Notes: generated by a model from the sequence alone, not told the origin. A stretch of DNA of 64,000 bases from an uncultured beta proteobacterium (GCA_903908065.1 CAIVQO010000060.1:120552-184551); one strand, 5' to 3'; shown: positions 25,770-34,470, counted from the first letter of the stretch. Made by a program: numbers and translations.

Positions 25770-27092
25770 TCAGCCGTTTTCCGCCAGGCCCAGCTTGCGC
25801 ATCTTTTCCCAGAGGTTCTTGCGGCTGATGCCGAGCAGTGAGGCGGTCTCGGCGATGCGGCCTTCGCATTCGGCCAGCGCGCCACGGATGTAGGCCCGTT
25901 CGCAGTCCTGCAGATGCTCGCTGAGGTTCTGCCGCGGCATCTCGGGGGCAGTGCTCGCGCTTGCGCCGGCGCCAAACAGGTCTTCGGCGCGCAATTGCGG
26001 TGCGAGCGACAATACGCAGGCACGTTCGAGGCAGTGCGCGAGTTCGCGCACGTTGCCCGGCCAGGGGTAGCGCGTCAGCGCGTGTTCCGCTTCGGGGCTG
26101 AGCGTGCGCCTCGCCTCGCCGCGCGCGGCGCGGGCGTCGAGCAGGCGCGCGGCCAGCCAGAGGATGTCTTCCTGGCGTTCGCGCAGGGGCGGCACGTGCA
26201 GATGCACGACATGGATTCGGTAATACAGGTCTTCGCGGAAGCGGCCCTGTTCCACCATGGCCTTCAGGTCATGGTGGGTGGCGCAGACCAGGCGGATGTC
26301 GACCTGGCGCCGGGTGGCGCCGCCGACATGGACGATGGCCCGGTCCTGGATCGCGCGCAGCAGTTTGACCTGCATGGTCGGCGGCATTTCACCGATCTCG
26401 TCGAGGAACAGCGTGCCGCCGTCGGCCTGTTCGAAGACGCCCTTGCGTTCGCGCTCGGCACCGGTGAAGGCGCCCTTGTCGTGGCCGAACAATTCGGACT
26501 CGATCAGATTCTCCGGGATCGCGCCGCAATTGACGGCGACGAAGGGTGTTTTTCCCGCCGGGTCGCCGATGCGGTGCAGGGCGCGTGCCACCTCCTCCTT
26601 GCCGGCGCCGGATTCGCCCGAGATCAGCACCGCGCTGCGGCTGGCAGCGAGGCGAGGCAGCAGCCCCTCGATCTGGCGCATGCCGGCGGAAATGCCCAGC
26701 GTCGACTCCCCTTCGGCGGCAGGTTGCAGGCGTTCGCAGAGGGCGCGGATCTTGGCGATCAGCTCACCGACGTCGAAGGGTTTTGTGACGTAGTCCTGGG
26801 CACCCAGCTTGAGCAGACGCACGGCCTGATCGACCGCGCCGTAACCGGTGATGAAGATGAAGGGCGCCAGGGCCTCGCCGTTGCCGACCAGTTCGCCGAA
26901 CAGGACTTCGCCACTGCTGTCCGGCAGGTTGATGTCGCTCACCACGACGCTGTAGCGGCGCTGCGCGAGTCCACGTCGGGCGGACTTGGCATCGCGATAC
27001 CAGTCGCAGGCGAAGCCTTCGAATTCGAGGCGCTCCGAGAGCGCCTCGCCAATGATGGGATCGTCCTCGATCAGGCCGATGCGGTGTTGCAT
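25770..27092 (-). CDS. ArrR-like sigma-54 response regulator
   Basis: 440 residues: receiver domain with phospho-acceptor D53 (VSDINLP); AAA+ domain with Walker A GESGAGKE (159-166), the sigma-54 contact GAFTGA (207-212) and Walker [13 protein letters not shown]; and a Fis-type helix-turn-helix at the C-terminus ([23 protein letters not shown]). It begins 22 nt inside the kinase gene. It would activate the arr promoter region from the GTTAC-N6-GTAAC sites. It is the paralog of the truncated regulator at the left edge and lies just upstream of arsR. Confidence 0.88.
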   Translation of the reverse strand: MQHRIGLIEDDPIIGEALSERLEFEGFACDWYRDAKSARRGLAQRRYSVVVSDINLPDSSGEVLFGELVGNGEALAPFIFITGYGAVDQAVRLLKLGAQDYVTKPFDVGELIAKIRALCERLQPAAEGESTLGISAGMRQIEGLLPRLAASRSAVLISGESGAGKEEVARALHRIGDPAGKTPFVAVNCGAIPENLIESELFGHDKGAFTGAERERKGVFEQADGGTLFLDEIGEMPPTMQVKLLRAIQDRAIVHVGGATRRQVDIRLVCATHHDLKAMVEQGRFREDLYYRIHVVHLHVPPLRERQEDILWLAARLLDARAARGEARRTLSPEAEHALTRYPWPGNVRELAHCLERACVLSLAPQLRAEDLFGAGASASTAPEMPRQNLSEHLQDCERAYIRGALAECEGRIAETASLLGISRKNLWEKMRKLGLAENG

Positions 27093-28552
27093 GGCGTATC
27101 TCCGAGAGGCAGGTTGACGACGAACTCGACATGGTCCCCGACATTGCGCGCGGTGATGCGGCCGTTGAGCTGGGTGACGATCTGGTAGGTGACCCACAGG
27201 CCGAGTCCGTGGCCGCCCGGCCTCGTCGAGGCAAAGGGTTCGAACAGGTGAGCCAGCTGCTCGTTGCTGAGCAGCGTGCCGTCGTTGCGCACGACGATGG
27301 ACAAACAGGTTTCGGAATCCGCCTTGCGCCCGAGCCACAGGCTGACCTGCCCACCTTCGGCGGCGGCCTGCACGGCGTTCAGCAGCAGGTTGATTAGGAT
27401 TTGCCGCACCAGGCTGGCGGGCGCCGGCAATTCGGCGGGCATGGTGTCGGACCAGTCAAGCGTGATCCGGCGCTTGGCGACCTGCGGCTGGATCAGGGTG
27501 CGCACGTCGTCGAGGTCATGCTGGCTCAAGGGGCGCGCTTGCACCCGGGTTTGCACCAGCAAGGCGGCGACGGTGTCGCGGATCTGCATCAGGCCGCGGT
27601 CGATCAGGTCGAGGTGGCGCAGGGCCTTGGCATCGAGATCGCGGCGCAGCTTGAGCGTATCGACGGCGGTGATCAGTCCGGCCAGCGGGTTATTGATTTC
27701 GTGGGCGATGCCGGCGGTGAGTTGGCCGATGGCGGCCAGGCGTTCGCTGCGCACGACTTCATTTTCCAGCGCCGCTTTTTCCCGCAGCGCCAGAACCATG
27801 CGGTCATAGGCCTGGAACAGCTGGCCGAGTTCGTCGGCATAGGGATAGATCTCGGGCGGCAGGGGTTCCGGCACCTGCCGCGGCATGGTTCCCATGCGTT
27901 GCGCGAGGTCGACCAGCGGCGAGGCCATGCGGCTGCCCCAGTACCAGTTGATCGGAATCAGCACCGCCAGCACCAGCAGGCCCAGTCCCAGCCCTTGCCA
28001 GATGGTGGCGACGAACCAGGGATGGAACACCGATTTGGCATAGCGCAGGACCAGGTGGCCGAGTTGTGCGTCCTTGTCGGTGATCGGCAGGGCAATGTAG
28101 AGGTAGCTCGATCCTTCCGGCTCGATCACCAGTGGCCAAGCGACCAGGCCGGGCGATGCGAGACGCGCCGCCAGCGCCTGCCAGTCGGCGCCAAGTGCCG
28201 CGGCCTCGCTCAACATGGGCAGGCTTTCCGGATGGCTGGAAACGAAGACGCGTCGGTCGCGGCCGAACACCACTACTGCATCCACCTGCGCCGGGCTGCG
28301 GGCCGAATCGGCGCGGATCGGCGAGCGCACGATCTCGAAGGCGCGCCAGACGTCGTCGTGCAGCAGCATCGGCGCCACGGTGTTGGCCAGCGTGTGGCCG
28401 AGGTTGTCGGCGCTGATGATCACCGCGGCCTTCATGTCCTGGTAGGCGCGTGTCATCAGCGCGGCGCCGACCACGAAGATCGAAAAGGCGATCAGGAAGG
28501 AAGTCCACAAGGGAATCTTGTGGCGAAACGAGAGGTTGAACAGCCAGCGCAT
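27071..28552 (-). CDS. ArrS-like membrane sensor histidine kinase
   Basis: 493 residues. The ATG at 28552 is chosen because it aligns with the start of the paralog at 1827 (LSxRxKIPL). Two membrane helices flank a periplasmic domain with the shared APMLLHDDVWRAFEI segment. HAMP, HisKA (IAHEINNPLAG) and HATPase_c (GGHGLGLW) follow. The periplasmic domain would contact the PhnD-like protein encoded upstream. Unlike the arx copy, 254 nt with two hairpins separate it from that gene. Confidence 0.85.
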   Translation of the reverse strand: MRWLFNLSFRHKIPLWTSFLIAFSIFVVGAALMTRAYQDMKAAVIISADNLGHTLANTVAPMLLHDDVWRAFEIVRSPIRADSARSPAQVDAVVVFGRDRRVFVSSHPESLPMLSEAAALGADWQALAARLASPGLVAWPLVIEPEGSSYLYIALPITDKDAQLGHLVLRYAKSVFHPWFVATIWQGLGLGLLVLAVLIPINWYWGSRMASPLVDLAQRMGTMPRQVPEPLPPEIYPYADELGQLFQAYDRMVLALREKAALENEVVRSERLAAIGQLTAGIAHEINNPLAGLITAVDTLKLRRDLDAKALRHLDLIDRGLMQIRDTVAALLVQTRVQARPLSQHDLDDVRTLIQPQVAKRRITLDWSDTMPAELPAPASLVRQILINLLLNAVQAAAEGGQVSLWLGRKADSETCLSIVVRNDGTLLSNEQLAHLFEPFASTRPGGHGLGLWVTYQIVTQLNGRITARNVGDHVEFVVNLPLGDTPCNTASA

Positions 28553-28646
28553 GGTTAGCGAGAAAGCCCTTTCCAAGCGTGCGGTGTCAGTTTCGAGCGC
28601 AGCGAGCCGATTGGTAGCCTCCCCGCGAGGGGGCGAGGCGGGGTTT

Positions 28647-28698
28647 CGCACCGCATGCGGTGCGCCGCCGCAGCCGGCTGGCTATGCAAAGCCAGCCG
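28647..28698 (-). promoter_or_regulatory. Two hairpins between arrX-like and arrS-like genes
   Basis: A perfect 18-bp palindrome, CGCACCGCATGCGGTGCG (28647-28664), is followed by a 9-bp stem CGGCTGGCT/AGCCAGCCG with loop ATGCAA (28675-28698). They lie in the 254-nt gap that the arx counterpart lacks. They could lower kinase expression relative to the binding protein or stabilise the upstream mRNA. Confidence 0.55.
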
Positions 28699-28806
28699 TG
28701 GCCCGCGGAGCGGATGGGAGGGGCGGACCCATTTGCCAGCCTGGGGCCCATCGAAGGTGCACGATTTCATCATGTTGCGCGGTTCATCGGAGTCATTAGC
28801 GTTTAC

Positions 28807-29700
28807 TCAGGCTTCGCCGAAGGCGCGCATCATCTGCGCCACGCCGTCGTATAGCGCGGGGGTGCCGGCGGTGAAGCCATCGAGGTATAGCCGGGCCAGC
28901 AGGCGCCGGCCGGCCTCGCTGCTGCCGGTGCCGAGCAGGTGTTCCTGCATCTGGCGGAACTCCGCCGGCGCCACCGAGCGGTGGGCGACGAAGGGCGGGA
29001 AGCCGTACTCCGGCGAACGAGACACCATGCGCGTACGTTTCACCAGCGCTGGCTCGACATGGGCCAGGGTTTCCCAGATGTAGCTGTCCACCGCGCCGCC
29101 GCGCGCCAACCCACTGGCCACCGCTTCGACCACCTTGCGATGCGACCAGGTGAAGAAGGTCTTGCGGAAAAAGCTCGCCGGGTCGCGCCCAAGCTGGCGG
29201 ATTTCATAACGCGGCGCCAGGTAGCCGGTGTTCGAGTAGGGGTCGGCATAGGCGAAGACGCTGTCCTGCAGGTCGGCCATGGAGCGGATCCCGGCGGCAT
29301 CCTTGTGCACGATGAGGTAGGAGCGGTAGTGCGGGCGGCCCTGGTAAAGGGGGACGGCGAGCAGGCGCACGGTGTCCTTGAGGTGCAGGTAAGGGTAGTC
29401 GCAGACCCAGGCGAATTCGAGCTTGTCCAGGCGCAGCAGGTCCATGGTTTCGCGATAGCTGTCGCGCTGGACGAACTCCACCGGGCGTTTCAGCGAATCG
29501 GCCATGAAGTCGCGCCATTCCCCAAGCAGGCTGTGCTGGTCATGGAGGAAGGCCGGCGTCATCCCGACGCGGATCTTTTTGCCTGCCGCAGCCGCCTTGC
29601 GCGAAAGGCCGATCATGCCCGCCGCAGCGAGGCAGGCGCTGTCGATCAGCCAACGGCGCCGGTTACGGTTTGGTAACGCCAATTGCGTGCCTTCGATCAT
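28807..29700 (-). CDS. ArrX-like periplasmic oxyanion-binding protein (PhnD family)
   Basis: 297 residues with a Tat-like signal (RNRRRWLIDSACLAAAG). It is collinear with the arx copy at 1835: RVGMTPAFL, FAWVCDYPYL, SNTGYLAPRYE, FFTWSHRKVVEAV and GGAVDSYIWE. The two proteins keep the same WVC-YPY cysteine. It is first gene of the arr regulatory trio and divergent from arrA. By analogy with AioX/ArxX it should bind an arsenic oxyanion; arsenate and arsenite cannot be told apart from sequence. Confidence 0.8.
   Translation of the reverse strand: MIEGTQLALPNRNRRRWLIDSACLAAAGMIGLSRKAAAAGKKIRVGMTPAFLHDQHSLLGEWRDFMADSLKRPVEFVQRDSYRETMDLLRLDKLEFAWVCDYPYLHLKDTVRLLAVPLYQGRPHYRSYLIVHKDAAGIRSMADLQDSVFAYADPYSNTGYLAPRYEIRQLGRDPASFFRKTFFTWSHRKVVEAVASGLARGGAVDSYIWETLAHVEPALVKRTRMVSRSPEYGFPPFVAHRSVAPAEFRQMQEHLLGTGSSEAGRRLLARLYLDGFTAGTPALYDGVAQMMRAFGEA
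29662..29677. promoter_or_regulatory. Inverted repeat GTTAC-N6-GTAAC inside the 5' end of arrX-like gene
   Basis: GTTAC-GGTTTG-GTAAC, perfect half-sites. It lies 52 bp (about five helical turns) from the copy at 29714. Confidence 0.65.
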
Positions 29701-29713
29701 AGAGACCCCGGAG

Positions 29714-29729
29714 GTTACGGCGTGGTAAC
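29714..29729. promoter_or_regulatory. Inverted repeat GTTAC-N6-GTAAC, putative ArrR operator
   Basis: GTTAC-GGCGTG-GTAAC, perfect half-sites, about 100 bp upstream of the sigma-54 promoter match at 29816. Confidence 0.7.
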
Positions 29730-29815
29730 AATCTTATCCTGCTTTATGCGCTATTTTCCGGTTCTGCAAGGGATACTAGTTTTCAATGCCATGAAATGAC
29801 AACGCTTTGTTTCGA

Positions 29816-29831
29816 TGGCATGGTTCTCGCA
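29816..29831 (+). promoter_or_regulatory. Sigma-54 type promoter match upstream of arrA
   Basis: TGGCATG-GTTC-TCGCA, with GG at 29817-29818 and GC at 29829-29830 (N10 spacing). Two operators lie 87-154 bp upstream, the normal enhancer distance. It would give a leader of about 370 nt before arrA. Confidence 0.55.
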
Positions 29832-29938
29832 TGACGTCTGCCAAGCATGGACATCACGCAGACATCGTGAAACCGTTCACTCATCCCCCCGAGGCAAGCC
29901 TTGCGCCGCCAACCCCGTTCAAGGCCTTTTGTGACAGG

Positions 29939-29961
29939 ACGCCGTCCCGCGAGCGCCGACT
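29939..29961 (-). repeat. Dispersed 23-bp element, copy d
   Basis: Minus strand: AGTCGGCGC, TCGC, GGG, ACGGCGT, in the arrX/arrA intergenic region. Confidence 0.65.
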
Positions 29962-30024
29962 TTTGTTCCCAGTTGGCGGTAGCGTACAAATCCGGCAGGA
30001 AAGTTTCGATGGCGACGAATCGTG

Positions 30025-30040
30025 GTTACCACGCGGTAAC
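30025..30040. promoter_or_regulatory. Inverted repeat GTTAC-N6-GTAAC, third arr copy
   Basis: GTTAC-CACGCG-GTAAC, perfect half-sites, about 80 bp upstream of the weaker sigma-54 match at 30118. Confidence 0.65.
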
Positions 30041-30117
30041 GTTTGGCGCGAGACCGGCACAGATGTGCCCGCGCCCGCCGGTCGCTCCGTATTTATACGG
30101 ACTCGCAAGGATGACCA

Positions 30118-30133
30118 AGGACGGATTGATGCA
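30118..30133 (+). promoter_or_regulatory. Weak sigma-54 type match close to arrA
   Basis: AGGACGG-ATTG-ATGCA keeps GG-N10-GC (30119-30120 and 30131-30132) and TGCA, but few other consensus bases. The position relative to the operator at 30025 and to the arrA start is good. Confidence 0.3.
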
Positions 30134-30214
30134 GGTCAACAGGAAATGCAGGAAGCCGAATACAGTGCGGCGTCCAGTTTTCAAGATTATTGAATTTCAA
30201 TACAGGAGGTAGTC

Positions 30215-32770
30215 ATGAAATTGACGAGGCGTGAATTCATCAGGGCATCGGCGGCTTCCGCCGTCTGGATGCTCGGCGGCAGTGCCTTGGCGGCCGACAA
30301 GCCCAAACCCAAGCCGATGCCATTCAAGAATGCGCTGATCCCGCGCAAGGCCAGGCCCAGCACCCCGGCAAAAGGCGAATGGGTGGCCAGCACCTGCCAG
30401 GGTTGTACCCAATGGTGCGCGATTCAGCTGTACGTGTCGGGAGGGCGTGCCACCCGCGTGCGAGGCAACGAGATTTCCAAGAGCAACCACGGCTATGTTT
30501 GCCCGCGCGGTCACCTGATCCCGCAGCAGACCTACGACCCGGATCGCGTCAAGGTGCCGCTGAAGCGGACCAACCCGATGAAGGGCCGCGGCATCGATCC
30601 GAAGTTCGTGCCGATCTCCTGGGACGAAGCGATCACCGCCGTCGCCGACAAGATGCTCGAACTGCGGAATGCCGGCGAGCCTGAAAAGCTGCTCTACATG
30701 CGCGGCCGCTATTCTCCGACCTCGACCGACCTTCTCTATGGCACCCTGCCCAAGGTCTTCGGCACCGGCAACTACTTTTCGCACAGTGCCCTCTGCGCCG
30801 AAGCCGAGAAGATGGGCCCGGGCCTGACGCAAGGCTTCTTCGGTTACCGCGACTACGACCTGGAAAAGACCAACTGCCTCGTCGTCTGGGGCTGCGATCC
30901 GCTGGCGTCCAATCGCCAAGTGCCGAATACCATCCATCGCTTTCACGAAATCGTCGCCCGCGGCACCGTCATCGCGGTCGATCCGCGCCTGTCGAACGCC
31001 GCGGCCAAGGCTCACGAATGGCTGCCGGTCCTGCCCGGTACCGACGGCGCACTGGCTGGCGCCCTCGCTCACGTGTTGCTCACCGAAGGCCTGTGGAACC
31101 GCGAATTTGTCGGCGACTTCAAGGACGGCAAAAACCTCTTCGTCGCTGGCAGCATGGTCGCCGAAGATACCTTCGTCGAGAAGGAAACCTCGGGTCTCGT
31201 CAAGTGGTGGAACCTGGAACTAAAGGACCGCACCCCGGCCTTCGCCGCCAAGGAGTGCGGGATTCCCGCCGACCAGATCCTGCGCGTTGCCCGCGCCATG
31301 GGCAAGGCCGCACCCAAGACAGCCGTCTGGATGGGCCCAGGTGCAGCGATGTGGCCTCGCGGCACCTACGCCGCGATGGCGGTGCACGCATTGAACGGCC
31401 TGGTTGGCTCTATCGACGTCGAAGGTGGCGTCTGGGAAAGTCCCAGCGGTCCCCCGCTGGCCAAGTTCCCCAGCACCGACAAGTTTATCGACGAGGTCGC
31501 GAAGAAAGGCTACAAGAACCATGCGACCAATAGCCGTGGGCACAAGGACATGCCCGGGCTGCAGGTCGCGCCGGTCAACGATGTGCCCAACCAGATGCTG
31601 AAGAACCCGGGCGCCATCAAGATGGTGATTTCCTCCTGGAGCAACTTCAATCACTCGGCCACCGGCGCGGATCGCTGGAACCAGGTGCTGTCCAAGGTGC
31701 CCTTCTTCGTGCATATGGTCACCAATCCGTCGGAAATGAGCCAGTTCGCGGACATCGTGCTGCCCTCTACGCACAATTCCTCCGAGGGCTGGTCAATCGT
31801 CACCAACATGTCCAACGGCTACGCCTACGCCTCGATCCAGCAGAATCCGATCAAGCGCGTCTTCGAGGGCAAGCAGGAAGAAACCGAAGTAATGTGGCTG
31901 TTGGCGCAGAAGCTGAAGGCCAAGGGCTTCCCCAATCTTGCCGATTACTACGACCTGATCAAGGACCCGGAAACCGGCAAGTCGGCGACCAGCGAGCTCG
32001 AGTTCAGCGAATTCGCTGCCAAATTCACCAGCGCGCCGATCTGGATGGCAAAGGAGCCGCTTAAGGGTGACGCCCCGATCAATGGCTGGGCCGCGTTCAA
32101 GGCCAAAGGCATGTTCCACGGACCGCGCTACACCCTCAAGAAAAACTGGGGCGGCAAGTTCAAAACCGAGACCAAGAAGTTCGAGTTCTACAGCGCAACG
32201 CTGAAGAAGAAACTAACCGACCATGCCAAGAAGCACGAGACCACTACCGACGATATCCTTACTGTCAGCGGCTATACGGCTCGCGGCGACCTGGCTTTCG
32301 TGCCGCACTACGAGGTACCCAAGCGCCACGGCAGCGTCGAGGAATTTCCCTTTACCTTCATCGACTACAAGTCGCGCCTGAACCGCGAAGGCCGCTCGCA
32401 GAATCTGCCCTGGTACCAGGAGTTCAAGAAGGTCGATCCGGGCGATGTGTCCTGGGGCGACGTGGTCAAGATGAATCCGGCCGACGGCGCCAAGCTGGGC
32501 CTGAAAACCGGCGACAAGGTCACCATCACCTCGCAGGCCGGCTCCATCACGGTCGATCTCAAGCTGTGGGAAGGTGTGCGTCCCGGCACCGTGGCCAAGT
32601 GCTACGGTCAGGGCCACTGGGCCTACGGTCGCGTCGCCACCAAGGACTATGCCAAATCGGTTCCGCTGGGCGGCAACAACAACGAGATCCTGGTCGATGA
32701 CTACGACCGCCTCAGCGGTGCCACGGCACGCAACGGCGGCTTCACCGGCGTGCGGATCACCAAGGCCTGA
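30215..32770 (+). CDS. arrA: Respiratory arsenate reductase catalytic subunit ArrA
   Basis: 851-residue periplasmic molybdopterin enzyme with Tat signal TRREFIRAS (4-12). The 4Fe-4S cysteines are C61, C64, C68 and C96. C194 (HSALC) is the molybdenum ligand. R163-Y166 spell RGRY, the active-site signature reported for ArrA and replaced by GRGWG in the ArxA paralog here. These positions lie within a residue of those I recall for Shewanella ANA-3 ArrA, and length agrees. It reduces arsenate to arsenite as terminal electron acceptor. A GGAGG site precedes the ATG. No arrC membrane subunit follows, so quinol electrons must arrive by another cytochrome. Confidence 0.9.
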   Translation: MKLTRREFIRASAASAVWMLGGSALAADKPKPKPMPFKNALIPRKARPSTPAKGEWVASTCQGCTQWCAIQLYVSGGRATRVRGNEISKSNHGYVCPRGHLIPQQTYDPDRVKVPLKRTNPMKGRGIDPKFVPISWDEAITAVADKMLELRNAGEPEKLLYMRGRYSPTSTDLLYGTLPKVFGTGNYFSHSALCAEAEKMGPGLTQGFFGYRDYDLEKTNCLVVWGCDPLASNRQVPNTIHRFHEIVARGTVIAVDPRLSNAAAKAHEWLPVLPGTDGALAGALAHVLLTEGLWNREFVGDFKDGKNLFVAGSMVAEDTFVEKETSGLVKWWNLELKDRTPAFAAKECGIPADQILRVARAMGKAAPKTAVWMGPGAAMWPRGTYAAMAVHALNGLVGSIDVEGGVWESPSGPPLAKFPSTDKFIDEVAKKGYKNHATNSRGHKDMPGLQVAPVNDVPNQMLKNPGAIKMVISSWSNFNHSATGADRWNQVLSKVPFFVHMVTNPSEMSQFADIVLPSTHNSSEGWSIVTNMSNGYAYASIQQNPIKRVFEGKQEETEVMWLLAQKLKAKGFPNLADYYDLIKDPETGKSATSELEFSEFAAKFTSAPIWMAKEPLKGDAPINGWAAFKAKGMFHGPRYTLKKNWGGKFKTETKKFEFYSATLKKKLTDHAKKHETTTDDILTVSGYTARGDLAFVPHYEVPKRHGSVEEFPFTFIDYKSRLNREGRSQNLPWYQEFKKVDPGDVSWGDVVKMNPADGAKLGLKTGDKVTITSQAGSITVDLKLWEGVRPGTVAKCYGQGHWAYGRVATKDYAKSVPLGGNNNEILVDDYDRLSGATARNGGFTGVRITKA

Positions 32771-32790
32771 GCGCCATCGATAAGGAGAAC

Positions 32791-33594
32791 ATGATGAAAC
32801 TAGGAATGGTTATCGATTTGTCGAGGTGTGTCGGCTGCGGCGCTTGCGCCTTTGCCTGCAAAACCGAGAACAACACGCGCAACCGTGCCAATGGTCAAAG
32901 CCACAACTGGGCGGATTTCCTGATGCACAGCGAGGGTACGTTTCCCAACACCCGCCACATGGTGATACCGGTGCTGTGCAATCACTGCGACGAACCGCCC
33001 TGCATCAAGATTTGCCCGGGCAATCCAGAAAAAGCCGGCAAGGGCAAGCCCTACAAGGCACTGTTCAAGACCCCGGAAGGCATCACCATGCACAATCCGG
33101 AACTCTGCGTGGGTTGCGGCGACTGCCAGACCAAGAACGGCTGTCCCTACAGCCACGAGAAGCTCGACGGCAAAAGCCTCACCGGCGAGACCTACAGCGT
33201 GATCAGCCTCAATGCCGCGGAAGACGAGCCGCAGCCCTTCTGGGCCGACAAGACCTCGGCGATTCCGGGTTGCACGTCGTCGGGTGCCGAAGTAGCGGCC
33301 AAGGCAGGCGCTCGGGTTCCTGCGATGAACGACTGGCAGGGCGGCGAAACCAAGGCTATCCGTTCGGACGACGTCATCGAGAAGTGCACCTTCTGCTATC
33401 ACCGCGTGTCAAATGGACTGCAGCCGGCCTGCGTAGAGGTCTGCCCATCGCAAGCACGCATCTTTGGCGACCAGCAGGATCCGAACAGCAAGATCTCGCA
33501 GATCCTGAAGAAGGAGAAATCATTCCGCCTGCAGGAAGAAAAGGGCACCAAGCCCAATGTACACTATGTCGGCAAGTACAGTCCTCGCGCCTGA
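32791..33594 (+). CDS. arrB: ArrB, iron-sulfur subunit of arsenate reductase
   Basis: 267 residues with four cluster motifs: CVGCGACAFAC, CNHCDEPPCIKIC, CVGCGDCQTKNGCPYS and CTFCYHR with CVEVC. It links ArrA to its electron donor. It starts MMKLG; the second ATG at 32794 is equally possible. Compared with the usual ArrB of about 234 residues it is longer, with an insertion around residues 135-180 that includes CTSSGAEVAAKAG. It follows arrA by 20 nt and ends just before an intrinsic terminator. Confidence 0.88.
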   Translation: MMKLGMVIDLSRCVGCGACAFACKTENNTRNRANGQSHNWADFLMHSEGTFPNTRHMVIPVLCNHCDEPPCIKICPGNPEKAGKGKPYKALFKTPEGITMHNPELCVGCGDCQTKNGCPYSHEKLDGKSLTGETYSVISLNAAEDEPQPFWADKTSAIPGCTSSGAEVAAKAGARVPAMNDWQGGETKAIRSDDVIEKCTFCYHRVSNGLQPACVEVCPSQARIFGDQQDPNSKISQILKKEKSFRLQEEKGTKPNVHYVGKYSPRA

Positions 33595-33604
33595 CATAGA
33601 ATCG

Positions 33605-33630
33605 GGGGCCGGTTTCGACCGGCTCCTTTT
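33605..33630 (+). terminator. Intrinsic terminator between arrB and arrD
   Basis: GGGGCCGGT pairs with ACCGGCTCC (9 bp, one G-T pair) around a TTCG tetraloop. TTTTCTAT follows. This is the cleanest Rho-independent terminator in the window and starts 10 nt after the arrB stop. Confidence 0.85.
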
Positions 33631-33691
33631 CTATCCGGCGTCAGGTGGGGCCAATCCGGCCACGCCGTGGGCGGCCGTTTTAGGAGTTGTG

Positions 33692-34327
33692 ATGACCGAC
33701 TATGTCAACGGCAAGGCTGGCGCGCGCGAGGATCTGTGCCGCTTTCTTGCCGCCTGCTATTACGAACCCAGCACGGATTTCAGCGAGGAGAATCTTTTCG
33801 ATTCCATGCTGGCCGCCGCCACGGCCCTCGATCCAGATCTTGCCGAGTCTGCGCGCAAGCTTGGCGCGGCCTTCGCGGCACAGGACATGCAGACCCTGCT
33901 GGTCGATTACACCGCGCTGTTCATCGGGCCGGCGCAACCCCGGGCCATGCCCTATGCTTCGTTCTGGCTGACCGACGACCAGTCGATGCGGCACGAAGCT
34001 ACGATGGCCGTTCTGGATTTCTACGCACAGGGCGGCCTGGATGTCAGCGAGGAGATCCATGAACTGCCGGACCATATCGCGGTGGAACTGGAGTTTCTCT
34101 ATGCGCTGATCTTCGCGCAGAATCAGGCGCAACTCGCCGGCGATCCGGAGGAGCTTTCGGCCGCCAACGCGCTCTATCGCCGCTTTGTTGTCGAACATCT
34201 GGGTGCTTGGACCGGCCCCTTTACCGAGGCCATCAAGTCAGGCGCCGAGACTAGCTTCTACCGTGAATTGGCCAGCCTCACCCGGAGCTTCGTGCGGATG
34301 GAAGCTAAAACTGCAGGCTTGAGCTGA
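33692..34327 (+). CDS. arrD: ArrD, TorD-family chaperone
   Basis: 211 residues, helical, TorD/DmsD family: FLAACYYEPS, LLVDYTALFIGP, PYASFWL and the LPDHIAVELEFLYALIF helix. It should bind the ArrA Tat signal and assist cofactor loading. The ATG at 33692 is chosen for TAGGAG 7 nt upstream. It lies 62 nt beyond the arrB terminator, so it is expressed by read-through or a separate promoter. It resembles ArxD in the central segments only. Confidence 0.82.
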   Translation: MTDYVNGKAGAREDLCRFLAACYYEPSTDFSEENLFDSMLAAATALDPDLAESARKLGAAFAAQDMQTLLVDYTALFIGPAQPRAMPYASFWLTDDQSMRHEATMAVLDFYAQGGLDVSEEIHELPDHIAVELEFLYALIFAQNQAQLAGDPEELSAANALYRRFVVEHLGAWTGPFTEAIKSGAETSFYRELASLTRSFVRMEAKTAGLS

Positions 34328-34470
34328 AGTTTTGCTGGAAAAATGCCGAACGAACTGAACGAACGACATATTGAATGGCAGTATTTTCGGCGGAATTGAC
34401 GTTACTCATTGGCGGAACCTTGTAGCAAGAAAGTAGCAGGACAATTTTTCAACCTTTTTGGAGCTTACCC

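Larger units (their letters stand above)
29701..30214. other. Divergent arrX/arrA control region (514 bp, no gene)
   Basis: No convincing coding frame lies here. It holds two GTTAC-N6-GTAAC operators (29714, 30025), a good sigma-54 promoter match (29816), a weaker one (30118) and one copy of the 23-bp dispersed element (29939). The length and the two sets of sites suggest either two promoters for arrA or an unusually long leader. A strong GGAGG ribosome site lies just before arrA. Confidence 0.6.

Noticed and set aside
28555..28806. Short frames in the arrX-arrS gap
   Set aside because: Composition follows the hairpins; no start site and no conserved features are visible.
29807..30193. An open frame of 128 codons in the arrX/arrA gap
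   Set aside because: It starts at a non-ATG codon without ribosome site, has no domain-like composition, and covers promoter and operator elements; more likely chance.
34403..34420. GTTAC ... GGAAC pair upstream of the monoheme cytochrome gene, resembling the arx/arr operator
   Set aside because: The half-sites are 8 bp apart instead of 6, and no GG-N10-GC promoter lies downstream.
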